Positions 9,543-18,003 of a stretch of DNA of 35,752 nt are shown in pieces. The stretch covers positions 1 through 35,752 of the forward strand of contig NZ_AKFJ01000027.1 in assembly GCF_000272475.1 (NCBI RefSeq), read 5' to 3'. Made by a program: the position numbers and the translations under genes. This stretch comes from Novosphingobium sp. Rr 2-17. GTDB lineage: Bacteria > Pseudomonadota > Alphaproteobacteria > Sphingomonadales > Sphingomonadaceae. Positions within the stretch are counted from its first letter, which is position 1. Each line of letters opens with the position of its first letter. Below the pieces are notes generated by a model. That model had not been told where the DNA came from and made no database searches. It was given only the letters and a program-made list of their open reading frames with translations.

Positions 9543-10304
9543 ATGCTTATCGTTGACATCCTGGCCGCCGCCGGTGCGGCGGCGCCGCAGAACAAATTCG
9601 GCTTTATGGAAGCCCTCAAGCAGGGCGGCTTCATCGCCGTGGCGACCGTTGTGATCCTGGGCATCATGTCGTTCGGCTCGTTCTACATCTTGTTCACCAA
9701 GTGGTTCGAACAGTCGAAGATCCTGCGCCAGTACAGCGTCATCCGCACCAGCTTCTGGCGCGCTCCCACCCTGCGTGACGGCGTTTCCAAGCTCGACCGC
9801 AACAGCGCTTGGCGCCAGCTCGTCGACGACGGCATCCAGGCCGAAGACCAGCACGCCAAGATGACCGATTCGCTTGAAGCACACGACTGGCTGCACGGTT
9901 CGCTGGCTCGTTCGGAATCGACGATCAACGCTCGCCTCGCTTCGGGCCTGCCGTTCCTCGCCACCGTCGGCGCAACCTCGCCGTTCATCGGTCTGTTCGG
10001 TACCGTGGTCGGCATCTACCGCGCTCTGATCGCCATCGGCATCGCCGGATCGGCTTCGATCGACAAGGTCGCCGGCCCGGTCGGTGAAGCTCTCATCATG
10101 ACCGCGCTGGGTCTGCTCGTCGCGGTTCCTGCCGTGCTTGCCTACAACTACCTGCAGGCTCGCAACAAGCGCATCGCCGAACTGCTGACCGGCTTCTCGA
10201 ATGACGTTCTTGCGAACATCACTTCGAAGGGCGCCGTCAAGCCTGCTCTTGCTGCTGCCCCCGTCGCAGCCGCAAAGCCGGTGGCTACGCCCGCCAAGCC
10301 GTAA
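9543..10304 (+). CDS. exbB: ExbB/TolQ-family proton channel protein
   Basis: A 253-residue MotA/TolQ/ExbB protein with three expected membrane segments: about 25-47 (GGFIAVATVVILGIMSFGSF), 136-160 (LPFLATVGATSPFIGLFGTV) and about 175-200 (GEALIMTALGLLVAVPAVLA). The ATSPFIGLFGTVVGI motif is diagnostic. An Ala-rich C-terminal tail (AAAPVAAAKPVATPAKP) is an extension common in sphingomonads. The GAGAGG box before the ATG supports the start. It forms the pentameric channel core with ExbD and drives TonB. Confidence 0.95.
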   Translation: MLIVDILAAAGAAAPQNKFGFMEALKQGGFIAVATVVILGIMSFGSFYILFTKWFEQSKILRQYSVIRTSFWRAPTLRDGVSKLDRNSAWRQLVDDGIQAEDQHAKMTDSLEAHDWLHGSLARSESTINARLASGLPFLATVGATSPFIGLFGTVVGIYRALIAIGIAGSASIDKVAGPVGEALIMTALGLLVAVPAVLAYNYLQARNKRIAELLTGFSNDVLANITSKGAVKPALAAAPVAAAKPVATPAKP

Positions 10305-10422
10305 GGGGATTGTCGGAAAGCGGCGTCGGCCCCGGCCGACCCGCCAAGACAGTCGCCGGCGGTCCATCGCATGCATGGACCGCCGACCTCCCCGGAGGCA
10401 ATGCAAGGATTAGGACAAGACT

Positions 10423-10956
10423 ATGGCAATGTCAGTAGGCGGCGACTCGGCAGAAAAGCCGATGTCGGACATCAACACGACGCCGCTCGTCGACGTCATG
10501 CTGGTTCTGCTGATCATCTTCCTCATCGCGGTTCCGGTCGCGATCCAGACGATCGAAAAGCTGAAGATACCCGTCGTGGTCGCAGTCGAATCGAAGGATA
10601 AGGTCGAAAACCTGCTCCTCACGGTATCGACCACCGACGCCGCGGGTCGCAGTGCAGGCGAGCCCGGCTTCGAAGGCGCAACCCGCGGCGGCGAATGCCG
10701 GATCTACTTTAACAACGTCACCCCGGTGACGTCCGAGGAACTGCGCGACCAGGCCTTCAAACGCCTCGATGCGATCGTTCGTCGTGAAGGTGGCCCCCAG
10801 GCCCTTATCGCCAACCCGGACCTCGTCCCGCAGGTCCACATCCGCGGCGACGTCAACGCGCCGTGGCGGTGTGTTGCCGGCGCGATCTACAACGTCCAGA
10901 TTTCGGGCTATCCGACGGTTGGTTTCATCACCAACCCGGTCGATCCGAACGCCTGA
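10423..10956 (+). CDS. exbD: ExbD-family biopolymer transport protein (first copy, long form)
   Basis: A 177-residue protein with one N-terminal membrane segment (about 22-42) containing the channel Asp in INTTPLVDVMLVLLIIFLI, the residue required for proton coupling in ExbD/TolR. The periplasmic domain (about 45-177) is longer than in canonical ExbD of about 140 residues, with an insert around SAGEPGFEGATRGGECRIYF and two Cys (GECRIYF, PWRCVAG) that could pair. Its length and Cys content differ from the second copy, suggesting separate roles or a hetero-dimer inside one ExbB pentamer. Two ExbD genes behind ExbB is the usual sphingomonad arrangement. Confidence 0.92.
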   Translation: MAMSVGGDSAEKPMSDINTTPLVDVMLVLLIIFLIAVPVAIQTIEKLKIPVVVAVESKDKVENLLLTVSTTDAAGRSAGEPGFEGATRGGECRIYFNNVTPVTSEELRDQAFKRLDAIVRREGGPQALIANPDLVPQVHIRGDVNAPWRCVAGAIYNVQISGYPTVGFITNPVDPNA

Positions 10957-10979
10957 CGTCGGCAAAGGAGTAACATCTC

Positions 10980-11414
10980 ATGGCAATGACAGGCGGCAAG
11001 GATGATGGCTCGCCGATGATGGACATGAACACGACGCCGTTGATCGACGTCATGCTCGTGCTCCTCATCATGTTCATCATTACCATCCCGGTTGCGACCC
11101 ACTCGATCGATATCGATCTTCCGGTCGCTAGCCCACCCAACCCTAACCCGCCGAAGATCGACCCTGTAAAGAACAAGGTCATGCTTACCCAGGACAACAT
11201 GATCCTGTGGAACGGCAACCCGATCGACGAAAACACGCTGAGGAACTCGCTCGAAGCGACGACCCGGATGAACCCGGAACCGGAACTTCAGTTCCAGCCC
11301 GCACCGGAAGCCAGCTACGAGCTGTCAGCTGGCGTCCTGCAGGTCATCAAGGCTTCGGCAGTTTCGAAGTTCGGCTTCGTCGGCAACGAACAGTTCGCGA
11401 ACTTCGGCAAGTAA
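10980..11414 (+). CDS. exbD: ExbD-family biopolymer transport protein (second copy)
   Basis: A 144-residue ExbD/TolR-family protein. The membrane segment (about 19-39) holds the channel Asp in MNTTPLIDVMLVLLIMFIITI, and a periplasmic domain (about 45-144) follows with ExbD-like NPIDENTLRNSLEATTRMNP. It begins 23 bases after the first exbD with AAAGGAG upstream of the ATG, so it is translated from the same mRNA. It is closer in size to classical ExbD than the first copy, has no Cys, and ends just before a strong terminator. It works with ExbB and TonB in the inner membrane. Confidence 0.93.
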   Translation: MAMTGGKDDGSPMMDMNTTPLIDVMLVLLIMFIITIPVATHSIDIDLPVASPPNPNPPKIDPVKNKVMLTQDNMILWNGNPIDENTLRNSLEATTRMNPEPELQFQPAPEASYELSAGVLQVIKASAVSKFGFVGNEQFANFGK

Positions 11415-11451
11415 GCCGAACCAGCGACACGGGTTCTTTCGAGAACCGAGG

Positions 11452-11478
11452 AAGGGGCGGAGCGATCCGCCCCTTTTT
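11452..11478 (+). terminator. Intrinsic terminator of the tonB-exbB-exbD-exbD operon
   Basis: A perfect 10-bp stem AAGGGGCGGA / TCCGCCCCTT (11452-11461, 11466-11475) with GCGA loop, followed by TTTC. A smaller hairpin GGTTCT-TTCG-AGAACC (11432-11447, a UUCG tetraloop) stands just before it. Confidence 0.9.
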
Positions 11479-11540
11479 CTTTGGGCGTGAGAGAGCCGGC
11501 TTAGCGGGATGCCGTGCAAGGAATGGCGGGGCGGTTATTG

Positions 11541-11574
11541 CCCTGGATTGCTTCGCTGCGCTCGCAATGACGAA
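11541..11574. repeat. Half copy of a dispersed palindromic repeat
   Basis: Thirty-four bases (beginning CCCTGGATTG and ending GCAATGACGAA) are identical to 27071-27104, the right half of a full palindromic element in this window. The preceding bases (GGCGGTT...) also resemble the centre of that element, so this looks like a copy that has lost its left arm. It follows directly on the exbD terminator. Confidence 0.85.
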
Positions 11575-12088
11575 ATTTAGCCAACGAGCCCGTGGTTTAT
11601 GACCCGCTGCCGCGCTTCGCTGCCGGCCTTAGCCTTCACGCTCGCGATTGGCCATTTACCCCCCAGCACGCCGCACACGTCCCACCCGGACATGCCAAGT
11701 GCCCGCTGGCGAGTGCGGGCAAATACGCCGGATCGGGAAACGACAGCGGACGGGTGCGGCCGGCGCTTGAAGTCCGCCAGCGTCAGGCGGTGCTGCTTGA
11801 GTTTGCCTGTGGGGTGCGATGTGCCGGCGAGGGGCAAACCTCAAATCTCTCCGGCGAGGCCCTGCGGTGCGTGGGCGGCTGGCGGTGCGGGCTCGCGTCC
11901 TTGCCGCCGGGGCCGGGGAGCATACTCCCATTCATCTCACGCATCCGGGAGGATGATTGGCTCCGGTCCATCCACGACCGGGCGCCGACCGCGTACGGGA
12001 GCAGTGGAGCACCAGCTTCGCGCTCCCGTCCCGCCGCTATGCCGATGGATATCGACGGGCGAATTTATAACCTATTTGGTTATCTTTG
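11575..12088. other. Intergenic stretch without recognisable gene
   Basis: About 510 bases between the repeat and the helicase stop. Open frames on both strands give Arg/Pro/Ala-rich products of random appearance, and none has a convincing ribosome binding site. Near its end, an AT-rich inverted repeat ATAACC-TATTT-GGTTAT (12067-12083) lies six bases past the helicase stop. It could be a weak hairpin for the helicase mRNA or an operator-like site. Confidence 0.5.
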
Positions 12089-14545
12089 TCAAGTCTCGTC
12101 ATCCACCGACTCTACCCGCATCGCCAGAGCCGCCAGGCTTTCCGCCTCGATCAGCAAGTCATCGTCCGCCGCCCCTGTCGGCAGCGTTTCGCGCCCGATC
12201 ATCGACAAGGCGGGAACCGACAACGGGCTGATGCGGTCGAGGATGACGTGATCCACTTCGCGGGCCGCGCGGTCCAGCACATCGGCGACGCGGGCGACGT
12301 CGGTCATACGCGCACGGGCATCGGCCCAGGCAGCTTCGATCAGCAAGTGGTCCGGCTCGTACTTGCGCAATACGTCATAGATGAGGTCGGTGGAGAAGGT
12401 GACTTGCCGCCCGGACTTGCGTTTGCCCGGCTGCTGCCGCTCGACCAGGCCCGAGATCACCGCCACCTCGCGAAAGGCGCGGCGCAGCAAATAGGATTGC
12501 TGCACCCAATCGACGAATTCATCGGTCAGGATGTCGGGCGACAGCAGTGCGGCGGGGTCTTCCACCGGCTTCAGCCCCCAGACGATCAGCGTATAATCGG
12601 TGGCGACGAAGCCCAGTGGCCCCAGCCCGCGATCCTCCATCCGCCGGGTGATGAGCATGCCGAGCGACTGGTTCGCATTCCACCCTTCGAAGGTGTAGAA
12701 GCTGGTATAGGCCAGCCCCCGGTGCGGAAAACTCTCGACCAGAAGCCGCCCCGGTGCGGGCATGTGCGATCGCCAGTCCTGCACTTCCAGCCATTCGCGC
12801 ACGTCATCTGGGAAACGCGCCCAGCCCGCGCGATCGGACAGCATGGCCCGCACCCGGTCCGCCAGGTGGGTGGAGATCGGCATGCGCTGGCCCATGTAGC
12901 TGGGGATCGTGGCCGAGCGCTTGGACGCACGCACGATGAGTTCTGAATCCTTCATCGCCTCGATTTCCAGATCCATCCCGGCGAAGCGGAAGGTGTCGCC
13001 CGGTTTGAGGCTGGCGCCGAAGCCTTCCTCCACCCGGCCCAGTGACTTGCCGTTGCGGAAACGCACCTCCAGCATCTCGGAATCGACGATGATCCCGGCA
13101 TTGAGGCGATGGCGGGCGGCGTGTTCGGGATGGGTCAGTCGCCAGGTGCCGTCGCGATCACGCACGATGCGGCGGAAGCGGTCGTAAGATCGCAGCGCGT
13201 AGCCGCCGGTCGCCACGAATTCGAGGACGCGGGTGAACGCCGCCGCGTCGATCCAGGCGTAGGACAGGCACGAGCGCACTTCGGCCAGCAACGCGTCTTC
13301 GCGGAACGGGCCGGCGCACGCCGTCGCCATGACGTGCTGCGCCAGCACGTCCAGCCCGCCGGGGCGAAACGGATCGCCATCGCGTTGCCCGTCGCGCACC
13401 GCTTGCTGGGCCGCGAACGCTTCGAGGAATTCGAAGCGATTGCCGGGCACCAGCACCGCTTCGCTGGGGCAATCGAGCCGGTGATTGGCGCGGCCGATCC
13501 GCTGCAGCAGGCGCGACGAACCTTTGGGAGCGCCCATCTGCACCACCAGGTCGATATCGCCCCAGTCGATCCCCAGGTCCAGGCTGGCGGTGCAGACCAG
13601 CGCCCGCAGCCGGCCGTCCGCCATCGCCGCCTCCACCTTGCGCCGCGCTTCCTTGCTGAGCGAGCCGTGGTGGATGCCGATCGGCAGGTTGTCCTCGTTG
13701 GCGTTCCACAGCTCCTGGAAGATGTACTCCGCCAGAAACCGCGTGTTGGTGAACACCAGCGTGGTACGGTGTGCCTTGATCTGTTCGATCAGTTGCGGGA
13801 TCGCCCAGGTAGCGGCGTGGCCGCTCCACGGGATGCGTTCCTCGACCGGCAGCAGTATTTCGATTTCCGGGTCGGCGCCGGCCTCGCCTTGCACCAGCGC
13901 CACCGTCTCGATCTCGCCCCAGGGGGCGAGCCAGCCGCGATACTCGTCCGGGTCGGCCAGGGTCGCCGACAGCGCGGCGCGCTTCATGTCAGGCGCCAAT
14001 GCCTGCAGCCGCGCCAGCGACAGCGCCAGCAAGTCACCACGCTTGCCGGTGGCGAAGGCATGGACTTCGTCAATCACCACGCGCTTGAGCCCAGCGAACA
14101 GCGTCGGCGCCTCGGGATAGCTGAGCAGCAGCGACAGCGATTCGGGGGTGGTCAACAGGACGTGCGGAGGCCGGGCGCGCTGGCGGGCCTTGCGATCGGA
14201 CGGGGTATCGCCGCTGCGGGTCTCGACCCGGATCGGCAAGCCGATGTCCTCGATCGGCGCGATCAGGTTGCGCTGGACGTCGGTCGCCAGCGCCTTGAGC
14301 GGCGAGACATAGAGCGTGTGCAAACCCTCCGGCGGCGGCGCATCCCCCAGGCGCGAGGGACAGAACGCGGCCAGAGTCGGCAGGAACCCGGCCAGTGTCT
14401 TGCCTGCGCCAGTATCGGCGACCAGAAGCGCATGGCGGCCCTCGTCGTCGGCCACCAGCATCTCGCGCTGATGCCGCCGGGCCTGCCAGCCGCGCCCTGC
14501 GAACCAGGCGTCTATTTCCCTCGGAATTGTGCCTGTCTCGCCCAT
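12089..14545 (-). CDS. Lhr-like DEXH-box helicase (ligase-associated DNA damage response type)
   Basis: An 818-residue superfamily 2 helicase with Walker A ADTGAGKT (43-50), the TTPES motif (132-136), DEVH box (159-162), the SAT motif in AALSATLADPDEY, and the helicase C-terminal motif around LQRIGRANHRLD. It continues into the winged-helix and Lhr-core region. Length and the compact C-terminus fit the 'ligase-associated DEXH box helicase' subgroup, which elsewhere is encoded with an ATP-dependent ligase, an exonuclease and the PdeM phosphoesterase; none of those is in this window. It likely unwinds DNA or DNA-RNA during repair in the cytoplasm. No clear ribosome binding site precedes the ATG at 14545. 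It lies divergent from the BON-domain gene. Confidence 0.9.
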   Translation of the reverse strand: MGETGTIPREIDAWFAGRGWQARRHQREMLVADDEGRHALLVADTGAGKTLAGFLPTLAAFCPSRLGDAPPPEGLHTLYVSPLKALATDVQRNLIAPIEDIGLPIRVETRSGDTPSDRKARQRARPPHVLLTTPESLSLLLSYPEAPTLFAGLKRVVIDEVHAFATGKRGDLLALSLARLQALAPDMKRAALSATLADPDEYRGWLAPWGEIETVALVQGEAGADPEIEILLPVEERIPWSGHAATWAIPQLIEQIKAHRTTLVFTNTRFLAEYIFQELWNANEDNLPIGIHHGSLSKEARRKVEAAMADGRLRALVCTASLDLGIDWGDIDLVVQMGAPKGSSRLLQRIGRANHRLDCPSEAVLVPGNRFEFLEAFAAQQAVRDGQRDGDPFRPGGLDVLAQHVMATACAGPFREDALLAEVRSCLSYAWIDAAAFTRVLEFVATGGYALRSYDRFRRIVRDRDGTWRLTHPEHAARHRLNAGIIVDSEMLEVRFRNGKSLGRVEEGFGASLKPGDTFRFAGMDLEIEAMKDSELIVRASKRSATIPSYMGQRMPISTHLADRVRAMLSDRAGWARFPDDVREWLEVQDWRSHMPAPGRLLVESFPHRGLAYTSFYTFEGWNANQSLGMLITRRMEDRGLGPLGFVATDYTLIVWGLKPVEDPAALLSPDILTDEFVDWVQQSYLLRRAFREVAVISGLVERQQPGKRKSGRQVTFSTDLIYDVLRKYEPDHLLIEAAWADARARMTDVARVADVLDRAAREVDHVILDRISPLSVPALSMIGRETLPTGAADDDLLIEAESLAALAMRVESVDDET

Positions 14546-14804
14546 CGCTCAGAAGGTGGCGAGCCTTGGCGCAAAGCACAAGCACGCCAACCAGGCGATG
14601 CTGCGGCTGCGAACGAAAATGCCGCATTGCCAAAGGTTTGCAGCACCAAATCCCGCATTGCGACGGACTGAGGGTAACTACGGGCCGGACGGTGGATCGA
14701 ACCGCCCCCGCCGCTTGTTTGATATCCGACTGACACGAGCATTCTGTGTGGCAGGTTCGTCTGCCCCGGCTCGCGTCATGAACGCGCAAAATGGAGAGAT
14801 CCAC

Positions 14805-16034
14805 ATGACACGACGCGATCAAAATCCCAACAACCAGCAGTCCGGCGGTTACCGCAACGATGACGCCTGGGACTCCCCCCGCCAGGCCAGCCAGTGGTCG
14901 GAAGGCAATCGCCAGGCCGGCGGCAACTGGGACGACGACGACAACAGCCAGCGTACCTATCGCAATAACCGCGAAGCCGAAGGCCGCTATGGCCAAGGCC
15001 GCCAGGACGATCGCCATCGCGACGATTGGCAGGATCGCGATTACGAAGGCGTATCGCCCGGCGCCCGCGCCCAGGGCCTGCGCGACGACGACGACGATTA
15101 TCGTCCCTATAATGGCCCGCAATCGCGCGGCGGATATGGCAGCGATCGCAGCGGTTCCAACGACCGCGGCGGCGAATACCGCGAAAGCCAATACGGTCGC
15201 AACTTGGACAGCCGCAACTTGGATCTCGGCAGATATCGTGGCGAGTACAGTCGCGGCGCCTACGGACGGAACGACAGCGGTCGTCAGGACCAGCGCTATG
15301 GCGCGCGAAGCGGCCCCGCCCATCTGCCGCATTCTTATGATGCCAGCTACGGCCAGGACTTTTCCAGCTTCACTGGCGATGATTACGGCGGTCGCGATTT
15401 CTCGGGTTCGCGTGGCGGCCTGACCGGCGGCGCGCGGTCCAGCGAAAGCTATCGCCCCAGCTACGGCATCGGCTCGGGCAGCCGCAGCAATTCGCGCAAC
15501 GGGTATGGCGATTGGCGCCAGTACGGCGAAAGCCGCGGCTTCTTCGAGAAGGCCGGCGACGAAATCGCCAGCTGGTTCGGTGACGAAGATGCCACGCGCC
15601 GTCGTGAGGACGACCATCGCGGTCGTGGACCCTCCGACTACAAGCGGTCGGACGAACGGGTGCGCGAGGATATCAACGACAAGCTGACCCACGATTGGCG
15701 TGTCGATGCCTCGCACGTGCGGGTGACGGTGAAGGACGGCGAAGTCTCGCTGGAGGGTAGCGTCGCCAGCCGCGAAGCCAAGCGCCGCGCCGAGGACGTT
15801 GCGGATGAAGTGTCGGGCGTTCGCCACGTCCAGAACAACTTGCGTGTCGGCAGCCCTTCGCAGACGGGCGGCACGTCCACCCTCGCGACCGGCGGCACCA
15901 ACGCCAGCAGCACGACGGCTGCAAGCGCGGCGACCAGCTCACCCGGTAGCTATTCGAGCAGCACCGGGACCGGCGCGAACACCGCCAGTTCGGACGCGAC
16001 CACCGGTACGCGCAGCACCGACAAGTCCAGCTAA
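14805..16034 (+). CDS. BON-domain protein with long disordered N-terminus and SWFGDE motif
   Basis: A 409-residue protein. Residues 1-250 are highly polar and rich in Arg, Asp, Gly, Tyr and Ser (DDDDDYRPY, repeated YGR/RGG) and probably disordered. The SWFGDEDA motif (about residue 262) marks a small family element often seen just before BON domains in alphaproteobacterial proteins. One BON domain follows (about 285-350: VREDINDKLTHDWRVDASHV to GVRHVQNNLRV), then a Ser/Thr/Gly tail. There is no signal peptide, so the location is uncertain. BON proteins bind membranes or peptidoglycan in osmotic and envelope stress. The ATG at 14805 is chosen for GGAGAG six bases upstream; the frame is open for 92 more codons before it. 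Confidence 0.8.
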   Translation: MTRRDQNPNNQQSGGYRNDDAWDSPRQASQWSEGNRQAGGNWDDDDNSQRTYRNNREAEGRYGQGRQDDRHRDDWQDRDYEGVSPGARAQGLRDDDDDYRPYNGPQSRGGYGSDRSGSNDRGGEYRESQYGRNLDSRNLDLGRYRGEYSRGAYGRNDSGRQDQRYGARSGPAHLPHSYDASYGQDFSSFTGDDYGGRDFSGSRGGLTGGARSSESYRPSYGIGSGSRSNSRNGYGDWRQYGESRGFFEKAGDEIASWFGDEDATRRREDDHRGRGPSDYKRSDERVREDINDKLTHDWRVDASHVRVTVKDGEVSLEGSVASREAKRRAEDVADEVSGVRHVQNNLRVGSPSQTGGTSTLATGGTNASSTTAASAATSSPGSYSSSTGTGANTASSDATTGTRSTDKSS

Positions 16035-16112
16035 CGCAGCAATCTGCCGCACCTTTGCCCATGCGCGGTTCCCACGGACGTGCATCAAGGTGAAACCGGG
16101 CGGCAACAGAAG

Positions 16113-16142
16113 GGGCGCTCCTCACAAGGGAGCGCCCTTTTT
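16113..16142 (+). terminator. Intrinsic terminator after the BON-domain gene
   Basis: A nine-base stem GGGCGCTCC / GGAGCGCCC (16113-16121, 16129-16137) followed by five T. It lies between convergent genes and, with the AAGG on its left side, may also serve the mutase gene on the minus strand. Confidence 0.88.
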
Positions 16143-16154
16143 CGTGCGCCGCCT

Positions 16155-17888
16155 TTACGTTCGCGACAGACCGCAAAGGCCAAGCTGGCGGTCGATCTCG
16201 GCCACCAGCCGCGCCAGCCCCTCGGGCGTTTCGCTTTCGGCCCGCGCGGTGAGCGCGGCCTGGGTGTTGGACGCGCGTAGCAGCCACCAACCGTCGGGCG
16301 TGTTCACGCGCACGCCATCGATCGCCACGACCTCGGCGCCAGCAGTGGTGAGGCGAGTACGCACTTCTTCCACCGCCGCGAATTTGCGCGTATCGGGCAC
16401 GGCGAAGCGCAGTTCGGGCGTGACGACCGTTTTTGGTAGCGCGTCGCGCAGTGCATCGACCGTGCAGCCCAGGCGCACGGTGGCGGCGATCAGGCGGATG
16501 GCGGCGTAGATCCCATCGTCGAAGCCATAGTAATCGTCGGCCAGGAACACATGCCCGCTGGTTTCGCCGCCAAGGAGCGCGCCTGTTTCGTTCATTTTGG
16601 TTTTAATCAGGGAATGTCCGGAGGGCGCCATAATCGGCTTTCCGCCCAGCGCCGCAATCCGGTCATAGACCGCTTGGCTGGTCTTCACGTCCCCGATTAC
16701 CGTGGCTCCCGGTGCCCTGACGAGCACGTCCTGCGCATAGATCGCCAGCAACTCGTCACCCCAGATCGGCTCCCCGCGACTGTCCACCACACCGATGCGA
16801 TCGGCATCGCCATCGAAAGCGACGCCAAAGTGGAGGTTCTTGGCCAAGACCAGTGCCTGCAAGTGTGCGAGATTAGCCTCCACAGTGGGATCAGGATGAT
16901 GATTGGGAAACCGGCCATCCACGTCGGAGAATAGCAGATGGTGCTCGCCAGGCAGTTTCCGGGTCAGGATTTCCAGCACGGGTCCAGCGGCGCCGTTGCC
17001 GGCATCCCAGCCGATCCGCAAGCCAGCAAGGTGGTGCTCCTCGATACCCGCCAACCCCTCGAGCAATCGCTCGACGTAAGCGCTCACGACATCGCGATGT
17101 TCGGCGCGGCCGAGACGTTCCGACCCGCCACCGTGACTTCCGACGCCGTCATTTCCGGCAACGCGATTTCCGATGCCGTGACTTCCGACGCCGTGATTTC
17201 CGATACGCGCAGCACCGGAGGCGCCCGGTTCGCTGCTTATCCAGCCTCCAGCTTTAGCGATCACGTCCAGCCGCTGGATCGCCGCGCCGTAGAACGGTCG
17301 TCCCGCCAGTACTATCTTGAAGCCATTGTGATTGCCGGGATTGTGGCTGCCAGTTACTTCAATGCCGCCCTGCACATCTTCGGATGACGCTTCGGCATAG
17401 TACAACATCGGCGTCGGCCCCAGACCGATCCGCACCACATCGACACCCCCGGCGGTCAGCCCATCGACCAGCGCCGCTTCCAGCACCGGTGAACTAAGCC
17501 GTCCATCGCGACCGACGACCACCCGAGGGCGCACAGCGGGCGGAGATGGCAGGCCCGCGCGCGCCGCGTCGGCGGGTTCCCCGGCGCTTTGGATGTGCCC
17601 CTCACGGCTAGAAGCCGATGGCCCCATGCCGGGCACCACCGCCATACCGCTCTCAGTGCCAGGACCAGAGGCAGATGGCACCGTCGTGATCCCAGCGTGG
17701 CCCGGCAAAGGTAAGCTTGCGGTGCCGCCCTTATCGCGACCCGCACCTTTCTCAGCTTCTTCCCAAAGTACCGTCGCAAAGCAGCGACCGACCGCATAGG
17801 CATCCGCGACGTCCAGAGTTTCCCCGAAAACGCCCCGAATGTCGTATTCGCGCAGAATGGTGGGATCAAAGCAGTGACCGTGCGACAT
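16155..17888 (-). CDS. Phosphomannomutase/phosphoglucomutase with two unusual insertions
   Basis: A 577-residue alpha-D-phosphohexomutase (AlgC/ManB type) interconverting hexose 1- and 6-phosphates for polysaccharide precursors. The N-terminal FDPTILREYDIRG, catalytic Ser181 in TGSHNP, metal loop DGDAD (359-363) and sugar-binding GGETSGH are all intact. It is about 110 residues longer than the usual 460-470. The excess lies in two low-complexity inserts: about 47-118, between the first helix and VVVGRDGRLSSP, rich in Gly/Pro/Ser/Ala, and about 219-262, which includes a pentapeptide repeat (GNHGV, GSHGI and variants). The start ATG at 17888 (MSHGH) has GGAG close upstream and fits the family; an ATG four codons earlier lacks a binding site. 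Function is probably retained because all motifs remain. Confidence 0.9.
   Translation of the reverse strand: MSHGHCFDPTILREYDIRGVFGETLDVADAYAVGRCFATVLWEEAEKGAGRDKGGTASLPLPGHAGITTVPSASGPGTESGMAVVPGMGPSASSREGHIQSAGEPADAARAGLPSPPAVRPRVVVGRDGRLSSPVLEAALVDGLTAGGVDVVRIGLGPTPMLYYAEASSEDVQGGIEVTGSHNPGNHNGFKIVLAGRPFYGAAIQRLDVIAKAGGWISSEPGASGAARIGNHGVGSHGIGNRVAGNDGVGSHGGGSERLGRAEHRDVVSAYVERLLEGLAGIEEHHLAGLRIGWDAGNGAAGPVLEILTRKLPGEHHLLFSDVDGRFPNHHPDPTVEANLAHLQALVLAKNLHFGVAFDGDADRIGVVDSRGEPIWGDELLAIYAQDVLVRAPGATVIGDVKTSQAVYDRIAALGGKPIMAPSGHSLIKTKMNETGALLGGETSGHVFLADDYYGFDDGIYAAIRLIAATVRLGCTVDALRDALPKTVVTPELRFAVPDTRKFAAVEEVRTRLTTAGAEVVAIDGVRVNTPDGWWLLRASNTQAALTARAESETPEGLARLVAEIDRQLGLCGLSRT
17136..17210. 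repeat. Five tandem 15-bp units inside the phosphohexomutase gene
   Basis: Degenerate units such as ACTTCCGACGCCGTC and ATTTCCGATGCCGTG repeat five times, in frame with the minus-strand gene, giving the pentapeptides GNHGV, GSHGI, GNRVA, GNDGV and GSHGG. The repeat lies between catalytic motifs and probably forms a surface loop. Confidence 0.85.
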
Positions 17889-18003
17889 GGTCTCCGCCAT
17901 ACCCGCTTAACACGCATCGGCAAGCGGAGCAGGGCGTGGGTCAGCGTGGATTTCCGTCCACGTCATCAATTGCCGACATAGTGCACGTAGCTTAGGCTAG
18001 GCT

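Noticed and set aside
11592..12251. Possible gene in the spacer between the TonB operon and the helicase
   Set aside because: Two overlapping frames give random Arg/Pro/Ser-rich products, both run into the helicase 3' end, and neither has a convincing binding site.
13109..14671. A 520-codon open frame antisense to the helicase
   Set aside because: The product is Arg/Gln/His/Ala-rich without domains, as expected opposite a GC-rich coding strand; the helicase motifs are unambiguous.
14070..15827. A long open frame (585 codons) antisense to the BON-domain gene and helicase start, with an Ala/Val/Ile-rich product
   Set aside because: It is the mirror of the Arg/Asp/Gly-rich codons of the BON gene; it lacks a binding site and overlaps two well-supported genes.
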